The translations under genes were made by a program, and so were the position numbers. A stretch of DNA of 64,000 bases from Flammula alnicola (lineage: Eukaryota; Basidiomycota; Agaricomycetes; Agaricales; Strophariaceae), in the NCBI GenBank assembly GCA_015499995.1, contig JADNRV010000055.1, positions 248,001-312,000 on the forward strand, read 5' to 3'. Positions 1 to 8,157 of this stretch are shown piece after piece (positions within the stretch are counted from its first letter, which is position 1; every line of letters begins with the position of its first letter). The notes below the pieces were generated by a model that made no database searches, was not told the origin of the DNA, and was given only the letters and a program-made list of their open reading frames with translations.

Positions 1-43
1 TGTCTGTCACGTGAGAAAGTCCCTCTTCGATTTATAGTATAGA
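1..43 (-). mobile_element. Helitron-like 5' end, truncated by window edge
   Basis: Read on the minus strand this begins TCTATACTATAAATCG, the kind of TC-starting AT-rich 5' end seen in Helitrons, and continues off the start of the window. The same sequence recurs with about 3 mismatches at 145-188. The remainder of the element lies outside the window, so no helicase gene could be checked. Assignment rests only on terminal sequence. Confidence 0.4.
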
Positions 44-45
44 CG

Positions 46-187
46 AGCGCGTGACCCGTGCTTCGCACGGGCGTGCCGTTAGCCTAGATGTTGAACGGCA
101 GAGAGACGTGACATGTTTGTCTGTGATCAACTGTGACCAGTCTTTGTCTGTCACGTGTGAAAGACCCTCTTCGATTTATAGTATAGA
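46..187 (-). mobile_element. Tiny Helitron-like unit, head-to-tail with the previous end
   Basis: On the minus strand the unit starts after an A with TCTATACTATAAATCG (187 downwards). It ends with a perfect 7-bp GC-rich hairpin (CCCGTGC, loop GAA, GCACGGG; about 53-69), a short spacer and CTCG followed by T. This is the usual Helitron layout: TC start, 3' hairpin about 10 nt before CTRR, insertion between A and T; CTCG would be a one-base variant of CTAG. At about 142 bp it can only be a deletion derivative. The next 5' end starts directly after it, as in tandem Helitrons. It could instead be another repeat with similar ends. Confidence 0.42.
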
Positions 188-399
188 TAAATATACCAAC
201 TACTAAAATAGTTGTGTAATATAAATATATTGGCTGTAGTGCCTCTATCTCAGCTGTATGAGGCTTCAATATCTACTGGTCATTGTTAGCAATGATGAGC
301 TCACGCATCCTGGTGGGGACACGTGCCCCGGTGTTTGCCGCTGGTGTTTGATGGTGTCGATCACCACCGGTGTTTCCAATATACGGATGCCCTCAATTA

Positions 400-428
400 T
401 TCAGGCCAAACTTAAACTTTGGCCTGAA
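400..428. repeat. Perfect inverted repeat (11-bp arms)
   Basis: Arms TTCAGGCCAAA (400-410) and TTTGGCCTGAA (418-428) are exact reverse complements around the 7-nt loop CTTAAAC. Confidence 0.85.
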
Positions 429-486
429 AAATGCGGATATTGCCCAATATGTAGCATCTAATAATAGACTAAAGATCATTCCCGCC

Positions 487-515
487 ATCTCGAAGCCTTC
501 AGAAGGCTTCGAGAT
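487..515. repeat. Perfect palindrome (14-bp arms, 1-nt centre)
   Basis: ATCTCGAAGCCTTC (487-500) and GAAGGCTTCGAGAT (502-515) are exact reverse complements separated by a single A. Confidence 0.9.
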
Positions 516-596
516 CCTCAGATGCTCCTCTATGTCTTACATATTAAATCACATAACTTAAATTATTTAATTAAAATAATAAATTTAAATTTGAGT

Positions 597-634
597 GTTT
601 ATGTCAGCACTTCGAAAAAAGTGCTGACATAAAC
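597..634. repeat. Perfect hairpin (15-bp arms, 8-nt loop)
   Basis: GTTTATGTCAGCACT (597-611) and AGTGCTGACATAAAC (620-634) pair perfectly around TCGAAAAA. The AT-rich flanks extend the pairing imperfectly. Confidence 0.9.
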
Positions 635-1039
635 AATCATGGTGTTATTTAATTAAATAATGATTTCTAAATTTATACATAAAATTTATTTATTGTTCAA
701 GTAGACATACTGTAAGTAAAATTAAGTCTGTTTATTTAAAGAATAAAAATAAAAACATCAAAATATCCAAAAGGAAAAGAGTCGTACTGCCACGCAAAGC
801 GGTGGCCCGCTAACACAAGTTTGAAAATATATACATAGCTGCAATGATAGACTCAAATCTGACTCATGCATAATGTTATTGGTGTATCTATGTCGCTCAG
901 ATGTGTCGTGCTCGACGAGGAGAGGAGAGCAGCAAAGCTGGAAAGGGTACATGTTTCACAGGATTAATTACACATAACGTAGCTAGTAATAAATTCGACG
1001 TGAGAGGTGTGCGTGCACCATCCATGTCTAATTTTGGGC

Positions 1040-1074
1040 AAAGAAGAACCGCCAGAATCTGTGGCGGCTTCTTT
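1040..1074. repeat. Imperfect hairpin at the 3' side of the DIRS-like element
   Basis: AAAGAAG (1040-1046) pairs with CTTCTTT (1068-1074), and CCGCC (1049-1053) with GGCGG (1063-1067), with a 2-nt bulge and a 9-nt loop. It sits just beyond the 1102-1148 copy of the 47-bp repeat. Confidence 0.7.
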
Positions 1075-1101
1075 AATTTCGAGATGCATGAGTGGGCTAT
1101 G

Positions 1102-1148
1102 TTTCTCACCGGAAATAACAGAGAAGACGGATGAGTTTAAAACACCCA
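1102..1148 (-). repeat. 47-bp direct repeat, 3' copy
   Basis: Identical over 47 bp, same orientation, to 8111-8157 seven kilobases away. Lying downstream of the recombinase stop, it is placed like an internal A2 repeat of a split-direct-repeat DIRS element. I could not identify the matching B repeats. Confidence 0.8.
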
Positions 1149-1227
1149 TGAACAACAGGAGCCTGACGACGCTTTAAACGAAATCTGTTGAGGAAAAAAC
1201 CCCCCAAAGTAGGAGAGAAGGCTCACA

Positions 1228-2385
1228 TTAAGTGGTGACGTGATGACGGAGCGTGTAACGGATAAACTGCTCAATAGCAGGGGTATCCTGAAGGTATGGA
1301 GCAAGGATAGCAGCGTGTTTCCGCAGGTAGACGAGAAATGCGTCGCTCGACCAGCGCCCATGAACTTTGACGGCTTCGAAAGGCATTCCTCGGAGTAAAT
1401 ACTCGAGGATGCTACCGATGCGGATGCTATGTCCCTGGATAGCATCGTTGCCAGCTGCTTTCGCTGCGGCCCCTATTCGTCGTAGAAAAATGTTGCGAGT
1501 TAGGGGTCGGTACGCGCCGTTTTTGTGTTTATATGCGAAAAGGTGACCAGAGGGCAGAGGCACATTGATGCGCAAGTGGTTTGCGAGCGCCGCAGCGGGG
1601 TCCGTGACGCCAGACTGAGGTGCCCAGTGGACGTCTTCACCTTTATGTTTGGCGATTTTCGTGAATGGAATGTGCAACGTAGTGAGGGGGCTGTCCATGT
1701 TGGTAAGATTTGAAGGTTTGATGTGAAGGATTGGATCGAAAGCGTTGAGCGATTTTACTGTGAACTCTCCTAATCGAGTGCAAGCCCAAAAGGCAGTCGT
1801 TAAGCAAGCGTAGATTGCGGCATCCATACCAGTTGTTAGATCTAAGTGATCGTGAATTGCTACGATTTCCTGGAGCAGTAAAGGTGGGCGCTCCGGTCGT
1901 TTCGACGATTCGGGCACTAGTTTTGTGGCTGCCATTAGCGCTGTTCTCAACCGTACTTTGTCGGTGAGCCATGGCATCCCGTGGACTGTGTGCCATGCCT
2001 TCACCCCGTTGACGTAGACACTGACCGAATCACCTGCAAATGAGGCAGCACAGCTGGCTATGAACTCTAGGATAAGAGCCTCACTCGCGGGCCCGCGGAG
2101 ATGATCAGGTACAGGCGGCACCTTGCCATCACAGAATACATGAAAAACTAGGAGTCCCGTACCGTAGCCACTTCTGGTTTCTGCTGTCCACGCCAAACTC
2201 AAAAGGTCGAGCACCCGGGCGGCGATGTCGGGAGAAGAGAGGGCATAGCCCACAGGTGCAGATGCCGGGTTGGGTGCCACGGGTAGCCACAGATGAATGC
2301 GGTCTGTACAGAGGCAGTGGGGCCGGTTGTTCGCAGTTGCAGGTACGAGTCCTGGCTTGTAAGGTTTCGGATGGGCTTTTGGCAT
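1228..2385 (-). CDS. DIRS-like tyrosine recombinase
   Basis: The enzyme would integrate the circular DNA copy of the retrotransposon by cutting and rejoining through a tyrosine, instead of a DDE integrase. From the first in-frame Met after the RNase H stop it is 385 aa, but the frame stays open up to 3030, overlapping the RNase H frame, so the start is uncertain. Catalytic signs are visible: Arg in ACTRLGEF, His-x-x-Arg in GHSIRIG, and GRWSSDAFLVYLRKH with the candidate nucleophile Tyr near the C-terminus. The recombinase fold covers roughly the last 300 residues. No stop interrupts it. It belongs to the 3' end of the element and would be expressed with RT and RNase H. Confidence 0.85.
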   Translation of the reverse strand: MPKAHPKPYKPGLVPATANNRPHCLCTDRIHLWLPVAPNPASAPVGYALSSPDIAARVLDLLSLAWTAETRSGYGTGLLVFHVFCDGKVPPVPDHLRGPASEALILEFIASCAASFAGDSVSVYVNGVKAWHTVHGMPWLTDKVRLRTALMAATKLVPESSKRPERPPLLLQEIVAIHDHLDLTTGMDAAIYACLTTAFWACTRLGEFTVKSLNAFDPILHIKPSNLTNMDSPLTTLHIPFTKIAKHKGEDVHWAPQSGVTDPAAALANHLRINVPLPSGHLFAYKHKNGAYRPLTRNIFLRRIGAAAKAAGNDAIQGHSIRIGSILEYLLRGMPFEAVKVHGRWSSDAFLVYLRKHAAILAPYLQDTPAIEQFIRYTLRHHVTT

Positions 2386-2536
2386 TGAATCTGTGAGCGT
2401 GAGCGGCGCATCAAAACGTCGTCTCGGCGTAGTTTGACTGAGCCCACTCGGGACGAGTGGACCAGGCTGGTTGAAGGTCGTCGGAGTAATCTGATGAGAT
2501 GTTGCGGAGTCGGATAGGGCGCGCAGATGACATTGG

Positions 2537-3045
2537 TCAGTTTCGTCTCTCGCGGACCTCGGACGGGGTGAGAGGGTCGAGAGGGTCGACGAGGAAGTCC
2601 CATGCACGGCGAGGGATTGCGAGTTCGGGGAGGAGAAGGTCAATGTCGCCAAGGATTCCACGGGAGGGTGCGTCGGCTGGGTTGGACTTGCTAGGTACGT
2701 ACGCAGTGTGGATGCAGTCGATGGATCCGAAACTTTCGAGCTTATCGTGGATGGATTTGAAAACCTCATTAATTTGGGCATTTCGGCTCCTACCATTCCA
2801 CCACCCCTCGACAACACCTTTGTTGTCTCCGTACAGCCTAAGGTGCTGACCGGGTGGGTAAAACCGTAAGACTGCATCCACAAGGAGTTCGAACCCGATG
2901 GCTTCGGCCCAGCCAATATCCTGTGAGCCTCCGAGAGTCTTCCAACCAGGGAGGAGGCGCCAGGCACGCCAGCGCTTGCCAACGACGATGGCGATCCCGA
3001 CTTCAGAGCTGGCGTCGGAATAGGTGCCAATGTCGAGGGGGTCGA
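2537..3045 (-). CDS. RNase H domain of the DIRS-like element
   Basis: This segment would degrade the RNA strand of the RNA-DNA hybrid during reverse transcription. The frame shows TYSDASSEVGIAI (first Asp), WAEAIGFELL (Glu), YGDNKGVVEGWWNGRSRN (second Asp) and PSKSNPADAPSRG (last Asp), in RNase H order. It sits in a different frame from the RT connection domain just upstream. The switch is at a run of five C near 3040; dropping one C would join the frames, so a one-base insertion is likely. It ends at 2537 inside the overlapping recombinase frame. Confidence 0.82.
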
Positions 3046-3742
3046 GTCTCGACCATAGTGGGGATGGGTCTTTCGACGAGTTCCCTGCGGAGACAGTTAT
3101 CCCACCAATTAAGGTCTGGCCCAATAGTTTTGGCCGCATGACGAGGAACATGAGGCGATGACGAGTAAAGGCCCAGCATAGATTCGAGACCCGTGAGGCG
3201 CGCGCGACCAGAAGGAATGACCAGCGAGGCGTGTAGTAGTCGACCGTAGATCGACTGCACGTCGTTGAGGGAGTGGGTTTGGCGAGAACGCCAGTGGGCG
3301 ATGCTGGCGAGATATTTTTCTCTTTTGGGTATGGGCAGTGCAACTGTGCGTGTGTCCAGGTCCCACAATAGCCCAATGTAGGTGACAGCCGGGGAGAAAG
3401 GGATGTCCTTTGATTTTTCCCAAGGAATGCCAAGCTGTGCTGACAACTCATCGATGTCAGCAAAGTTGTAAGAATAGCCTTGGTCTTCTGGACCGCGGGG
3501 ACTGTCGGCAGAAAGGTCACGTAAGGGAAAGACAAAATCTTCGACGGCTTCGAAACCTGAGCCATCAGGCGCGAAGCCATCGCCATACCACAAACGGCCG
3601 CCTGCGCGGTTGCTTCCTTGATGGTTGACCAGGCGCCGCCAGTTCTCGCGGAGTTTATTGTACATTTCGAGGTACTTTGACTGTATCCGGAAGAAAACAT
3701 TGTCATCGACCCAATTGTGTAATGGTCCGATGCCGCAGGCTC
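3003..3742 (-). pseudogene. Reverse transcriptase, 3' part (motif C to connection), separated by a MITE
   Basis: This is the C-terminal part of the RT, beginning directly at the MITE target site. It carries the catalytic VDD motif (HNWVDDNVFF), then GGRLWYGDGF, LGIPWEKSKD, YIGLLWDLDTR and YGRLLHASLVIPSGRARL, all typical of DIRS/Ty3-like RTs of mushroom fungi. With the MITE and one copy of the 8-bp duplication left out, its frame continues exactly from the 5' part at 4246-4931. The frame stops at 3003, just past the shift into the RNase H frame. Confidence 0.85.
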
Positions 3743-3750
3743 GAAATAGG
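3743..3750. repeat. Target-site duplication of MITE (GAAATAGG)
   Basis: GAAATAGG at 3743-3750 is repeated exactly at 4238-4245, directly abutting the two terminal inverted repeats. Eight base pairs is the hAT target length. Confidence 0.93.
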
Positions 3751-4237
3751 TAAGGCTGGACACAGGTGCACCCTCAGGTTACCTGGATCCTTACCTGCAG
3801 GTATTTTCAGAAAAAAATCCATACCTGGACCTGTAGGGATCCTTTCCCACGGTTCACCTGGACCCACAGGTATTTTACCTGCAGGTCACAGGTCAACAGG
3901 TATTAAAGGTACCTGCAGGTATTTGGTGGTAAAAGGTCTTAGAATGTCTTGAATACCTAATTATATGATAGTAAATGACTGTTTTTCTGCTTAAACATAC
4001 TTCTACACCTATCTTGCACACTTTATTCAGTTGAAAGTCTGTCTTTAAGCCTAAATTAGGTGTTATATAAATATTTGAGTATGCAAGTAGGTACCTGTCA
4101 GTCAAAAATTTCAAACCCAGACCCTCAAGGACCTGTGGCTGCAGGTAACCTGGACCTGCAGGTCAGGATCTCTACAGGTATTCCCATGGGTAAACCCACA
4201 GGTAACCCATATGGACCTGGACCTGTGTCCAGCCTTA
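3751..4237. mobile_element. 487-bp hAT-like MITE inserted in the RT frame
   Basis: Perfect 17-bp terminal inverted repeats, TAAGGCTGGACACAGGT at 3751-3767 and its complement at 4221-4237, are flanked by an 8-bp duplication. The interior has no coding capacity and holds many short copies of the palindrome ACCTGCAGGT and of ACCTGGACC near both ends, like the subterminal repeats to which hAT transposases bind. It splits the RT between the region before motif C and motif C itself. Confidence 0.93.
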
Positions 4238-4245
4238 GAAATAGG

Positions 4246-4931
4246 TCGCCGCCACTGTCGCCAATGGAACCATAAGTGCCACCAGAGGGGCAAGCGCCAA
4301 ACGCACAGCATGTGTCGACAAAGAAGACATTGTTGCCCACGTGAACGATTCCAGAATTCCATTGGGAATGGTGTAAGGGAACTGTCCGGTACGCCTCGCG
4401 TACATCATGGACAGCCGCCTGAGACCCAGGTGGTAAAGTACCAATGACCGCGCAAGTAATTTGGAACGTGCCCCAGGTGCAGGAAAAATCGGACGCGTTG
4501 ACAGTAGAATTGACAGAGGGGTTTCTGAAATTTCCAGAAATTGAGTGCGGAAATGAGAAATTTTGGATGATGCGAAATTTGTCGACTTTTCCGGCCTTTG
4601 GGATAATAGAGAAAGGAGACGTTTGGAAGGGGCCAATGAGACGTTTGAGCTGTTCACGAGAGAATGGACCAATGTATCTATTTTTGTCGATTTCGGCAGC
4701 CACGATAGAGTCGAAGTGGGAACGGAATTCTGTGACGGAAGGACGATTTGGAGGGATTTGTGTAGCCAAGATTTTTGGGAAGTTAATGCGAAAACCATAG
4801 CGTAAGCCCGTGACCACGTTAGAGTACTTGTCGAGGATGTGCGCGTCTGACAGCGCATCCCGCCAAGCGCGCCATATGTATGGCGTGGTTGGCTCAAGCC
4901 TTCTCTGTTCGAGGACACGAGCTGGCTCCAT
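4246..4931 (-). pseudogene. Reverse transcriptase, 5' part, truncated by the MITE
   Basis: The RT copies the element's RNA. From ATG at 4931 the frame shows PYIWRAWRDAL, FRSHFDSIV, GPFQTSPFSIIPKAGK, DKFRIIQNFSFP and the first catalytic aspartate in AAVHDVREAYRTVPLH, then FVDTCCAFGACPSGGTYG. It runs into the MITE at the GGDLF position. The ATG lies 38 bp before the gag stop (4894-4896), so gag and RT overlap in different frames. Confidence 0.85.
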
Positions 4932-5107
4932 GATTTGAAGCGTTGCAACCCGAGCATTTGTGGCGCTCGTCGTGGCGACCAGTTGAACATCGGCCGATTT
5001 GCCAGTCGACGCAGAACAAGGCACCGGAGGTGCGTCCAATGATCTCCCCCTTCGCGTTTTGACAATAGAGGGTGTCCTGGGAGTTGTCCCAGATCCTCTT
5101 TGCGCGG
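4894..5107 (-). pseudogene. gag C-terminal zinc-binding part, cut off from the rest of gag
   Basis: The frame reads KRIWDNSQDTLYC, then LFCVDWQIGRCSTGRHDERH and KCSGCNASNHGASSC, a Cys/His-rich nucleic-acid-binding segment typical of gag in fungal DIRS-like elements. It stops at 4894. Upstream it is interrupted at 5107 by the 1.76-kb insertion. Without that insertion and one GCGG copy the frame continues directly from the CAVCLGRHNHRFNEC motif near 6870-6918. Confidence 0.8.
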
Positions 5108-6869
5108 TAAAGATGCTTAGTGCGGGGTGTGTGTGAACTACTAGATAATCAAGTAGTCGCGTTTAATAGACTCGGTAATGTCTATTAAAGGATCACTATC
5201 AAATCTAATCTGCTTCACTTTTAATACTACTAGTCTACACTTCAAACACCCAAATCAATGTTTAGTTGACTTAGTTCGTCCAAGGGGAGGATAATAGTTT
5301 TATAGTATCGATACCTGATGAAAGGTTTGCGATAAAAGAAGGTTTCTAACTAAGTAACGGCTGGGGCAAGGCCTTAGACGCGTTAATAGTCAATAGGTCG
5401 TTTTAAGTCCAATAGACTTGTGTGATTTCGTAACTGGTGGCCTGAAACTAGTGCTCTATGCACAAACTGCTAGCTGATCTCGTTCTAACTTGTTCTCCAA
5501 TTGAGAAGATGGCTCTATGCCCTTTACTTGTCTTTACTTGTCTCAAAAACTCTACTAGTGGAAAGAGGCGCGCAGACTCCTTATCTGCCGACACTACAGT
5601 TCCTAAACAATGGCCAGAGGCGCGTAGACGCTTCGTCTACCGACACTACAGTCCAGGTCCCCAGATGTCCTTTGACAAAGGGTAGGTTTTGAACAAGTCA
5701 CTTAGACAGGTTCCTTGGCTTATAACTCTCTTTCTTTGGCTTGGAAGCGCACTTAGACACTTGTTCTCTCTCTTAACAGTTCGTTTATATCGTTACTTGG
5801 TTTCTTTTATATTATGGGACTCTCGCTTTGAAGCTACCTAGTACTTAGAGGCGAAACACTTAAGATATAACTCTTAAGCGCTTGTATCTCGTGGGTGGTA
5901 AATTGCTTGTATTCTACGGTGTTACAGGGCTGCTTATATACTACTGAGATGATATATTATTACATAGACGCAATGACAAGAATATAGAGATTTCATGGGC
6001 ATTTGTGCGCGAGCGGCGGCCTTGTGGAGTATAGTTTCCGTGCGCGTCCGCTCAATCATGCCTTTTTGGTTGGATCGGGAGCTCAGATCGTCGTCGGCTC
6101 GGCTAACTTAAGCGCCTAAGACTTACTCCTCCTCGACCGCGTGGTATACAGGCTCGTGACCTTTCGTTTTCATTGGTATCTTGTCTTGTCATTGGCTATC
6201 GACTGACCAGAGCATAGACGCGCTTACATCTCGTCGGAGACGCTCGGGCAATCCTCACCCGTTCTGTCCGTGATAATCCTCGTGATTAGGGTTGTAACCC
6301 TTTGTCCTCCGTACCCGATACTCTGGTACTCTCGGCGTGCATCTGGGATCTCGCTGTGTCGAGTTATGCACCCCGGATTCCTGTACCAAGTTATTACCCG
6401 ATATGGTATGTGTTCCCAATTTGGTATCCCTTTGATCCGAGCTTTGATCGGCGTTGCTACAGGCGCGTCTATGGGCGTCTGCTTTACCCCGCTGCTCCAC
6501 TGTCCTCGGTGCCTTCGGCAATGTCACGCGACCTGTCCTGTAGTGTGCCTAGATGTCCGTTCTTTAATCTAGAGATCCGCGCCCTCGCTGTATAGGCCGG
6601 ATGGTTAAGATATTACTGAAAGGCGCCTATTCCGTACACTTCATTAGATGTATTGACTGTTATCTCAATAGTTACTAATGATAATGTCTTTATTAAACCG
6701 CGCATTCCTCGTTATCTTGCATAGTTTCCTCTAGTCCTTAGTAGTCTTGTCATTGTAATGTCCGGACTTGTAACATTTAGACTACATTGTAAGCTTTACT
6801 AAGTGCTAAAAATAGCTCAGGTAAGGAGAATAGTATTCCGTTCAGAGCTAGCCGCTCGCGGTCTCTTCA
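5108..6869. mobile_element. 1.76-kb insertion of unknown class in gag
   Basis: The borders are fixed by the gag frame: removing 5108-6869 and one copy of the flanking 4-bp GCGG (5104-5107 and 6870-6873) restores ECR-AKR in frame. The plus-strand ends are TAAAGATGCTTAG and GGTCTCTTCA. No terminal inverted repeats, long terminal direct repeats, polyA or convincing protein were seen. A 37-bp block is repeated imperfectly at about 5562-5598 and 5614-5650. It could be a non-autonomous LTR derivative or a solo LTR with a diverged start. Confidence 0.6.
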
Positions 6870-7110
6870 GCGGCACTCGTTGAAACGGTGGTTGTGGCGT
6901 CCGAGACAGACAGCACAGGCTTTGGCGCCCGAGGAGCCTGTGCTGCGGAAAAAATCCTGACGTCTTGCGTTTGAACGGGCGCAGGAGAAGCTGAACGACT
7001 CCGACGGCGCTTAACAGCAGGGGACGGCGAGCGTCTATGGGGCCTCTGTACCCTTTCACGCTCGGGCGCGCGAGAACGCCTGCTTGTGTCAACGGCATGG
7101 CAGTTCTACA
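6867..7110 (-). pseudogene. gag middle part: RS-rich linker and first zinc motif
   Basis: One frame gives an Arg/Ser/Pro-rich stretch (SRRSRAPERERV, RRSPSPAVKRRRSRSASP). A second frame gives FFRSTGSSGAKACAVCLGRHNHRFNEC, a Cys-x2-Cys-x-His-x4-Cys-like motif, so there is a frameshift near 6960. The motif abuts the 1.76-kb insertion. It would bind the element's RNA in the capsid-like particle. Confidence 0.68.
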
Positions 7111-7142
7111 AACCCAGGCCACGGACAAGATAGATCATCGAC

Positions 7143-7725
7143 CGCAGCCGGCATATGAAACATCGACATGCAGAGATGCAGCTAGTGATGGGCACGGGTG
7201 CTGACACCCGTGCGGGTTTGCGGGTACGGGTGTGGCGGGTGCGGGTGCGGGTGCACTTTGAGTGACCCTCAGCCAACCCGCACCCGTGTGCCAGGGTCAC
7301 GGGTTTTCGGCCGGCACACGGAAAACTCCGAAATGTGTGTCCAACACGTTCTTTAGTTACCTGAATAATTAATTATGTAATGTAATTTTCCAAAATGTAT
7401 TCTAATTTTAATTTAACATAGTTCTGCTAGCACAAGTTCTCACGACGCCCATCAAACCCGCACGGGTTTCTGTACCCACGGGTCACCTGCAAACCCGCAC
7501 CTGCAAGCACGGGATCCCGTACCCGTGGCCACGGGTGCGGGTTTTGGCGGGTACGGGTGCGGGTCGACAAAAAATTGCCCGCGGGTTACCCGTGCCCATC
7601 ACTAGATGCAGCCGGCAATGTGACATCGACATGCGTAAATGCAGCCGGCAACAAGTCATCGACACACGCAGAAAAGCAGTGGCCGGCATCCGAAAAAACA
7701 TCGATATATGCAGCATATATATGCA
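7143..7725. repeat. Decayed minisatellite, about 34-bp units
   Basis: Four diverged units share GCAGCCGGCA and ACATCGACATGC blocks: one before the MITE (7143-7175) and three after it (7609-7725). The array lies between the N-terminal and middle parts of gag. Confidence 0.65.
7183..7604. mobile_element. 422-bp hAT-like MITE in the minisatellite
   Basis: Perfect 17-bp terminal inverted repeats TAGTGATGGGCACGGGT (7183-7199 and complement 7588-7604) are flanked by the exact 8-bp duplication GATGCAGC (7175-7182, 7605-7612). TAGTGATGGGCA is a common hAT terminus. Subterminal regions are filled with GTGCGGGT/ACCCGCAC repeats; the centre is AT-rich and non-coding. Confidence 0.95.
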
Positions 7726-7782
7726 AGGGTGGGGTTAAATAACAATTTTCATGAGGGTGAGGGAGGGGAAAAAGGGCAATAG

Positions 7783-8118
7783 TCAGCTATATGCGCTTTT
7801 TGGGACCACAAATTTATTAGAACTCACCCTTTCTCTCTCCCCTTGCAAGAAGAGGTGCTCGCGCTCAGCCGTTTCCACCTTGAGTAAAGCTTTTTGCAAG
7901 CGAGACTCGTCAATTATGGCCAGGCTGTAAAGTTTGGTCGTAGGTTCTGCAGTGTTGGCATGAGCATGCCACTTTTGGCGCTCGTCGTCCTGGTACCACA
8001 TGAGCGCCTTCGTTTCATTAGAGACACGCGAGGATCGCCAGTCGTGACGTTGGACTGCGTCCCAGAACAATGTAAACATCGTAATTCGGTCTTCGGGCCA
8101 AGATGCGTCATTTCTCAC
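7783..8118 (-). pseudogene. gag N-terminal part of the DIRS-like element
   Basis: About 110 codons reading RNDASWPEDRITMFTLFWDAV, HDWRSSRVSNETKAL and WYQDDERQKWHAHA resemble the N-terminal segment of gag-like proteins that precede this RT family in mushrooms. There is no ATG in frame: the first possible start is a GTG at 8118, inside the 47-bp repeat. The GTGAGA there could also be a splice donor. It stops at 7783 before the minisatellite. Confidence 0.6.
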
Positions 8119-8157
8119 CGGAAATAACAGAGAAGACGGATGAGTTTAAAACACCCA
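8111..8157 (-). repeat. 47-bp direct repeat, 5' copy
   Basis: Exact copy of 1102-1148 in the same orientation. Homology stops at 8157, which I take as the 5' end of the DIRS-like element. Confidence 0.8.

Larger units (their letters stand above)
189..1101. other. AT-rich stretch with hairpins and no gene
   Basis: No coding region could be supported here. The sequence is AT-rich from about 540 to 780. It contains three perfect hairpins (listed separately) and an imperfect one at 1040-1074. Short open frames have no recognisable domain. Confidence 0.6.
1102..8157 (-). mobile_element. DIRS-like tyrosine-recombinase retrotransposon with three nested insertions
   Basis: Reading the minus strand from high to low coordinates gives gag (8118 to 4894), reverse transcriptase, RNase H and a tyrosine recombinase ending at 1228. 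This is the DIRS order and lacks any DDE integrase or protease. An exact 47-bp direct repeat bounds it (8111-8157 and 1102-1148). About 2.7 kb of its length is later insertions: 3751-4237, 5108-6869 and 7183-7604. The rest is about 4.4 kb, a usual DIRS coding size. Frameshifts (for example at a C run near 3040) mean this copy is not active as it stands. Confidence 0.85.
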
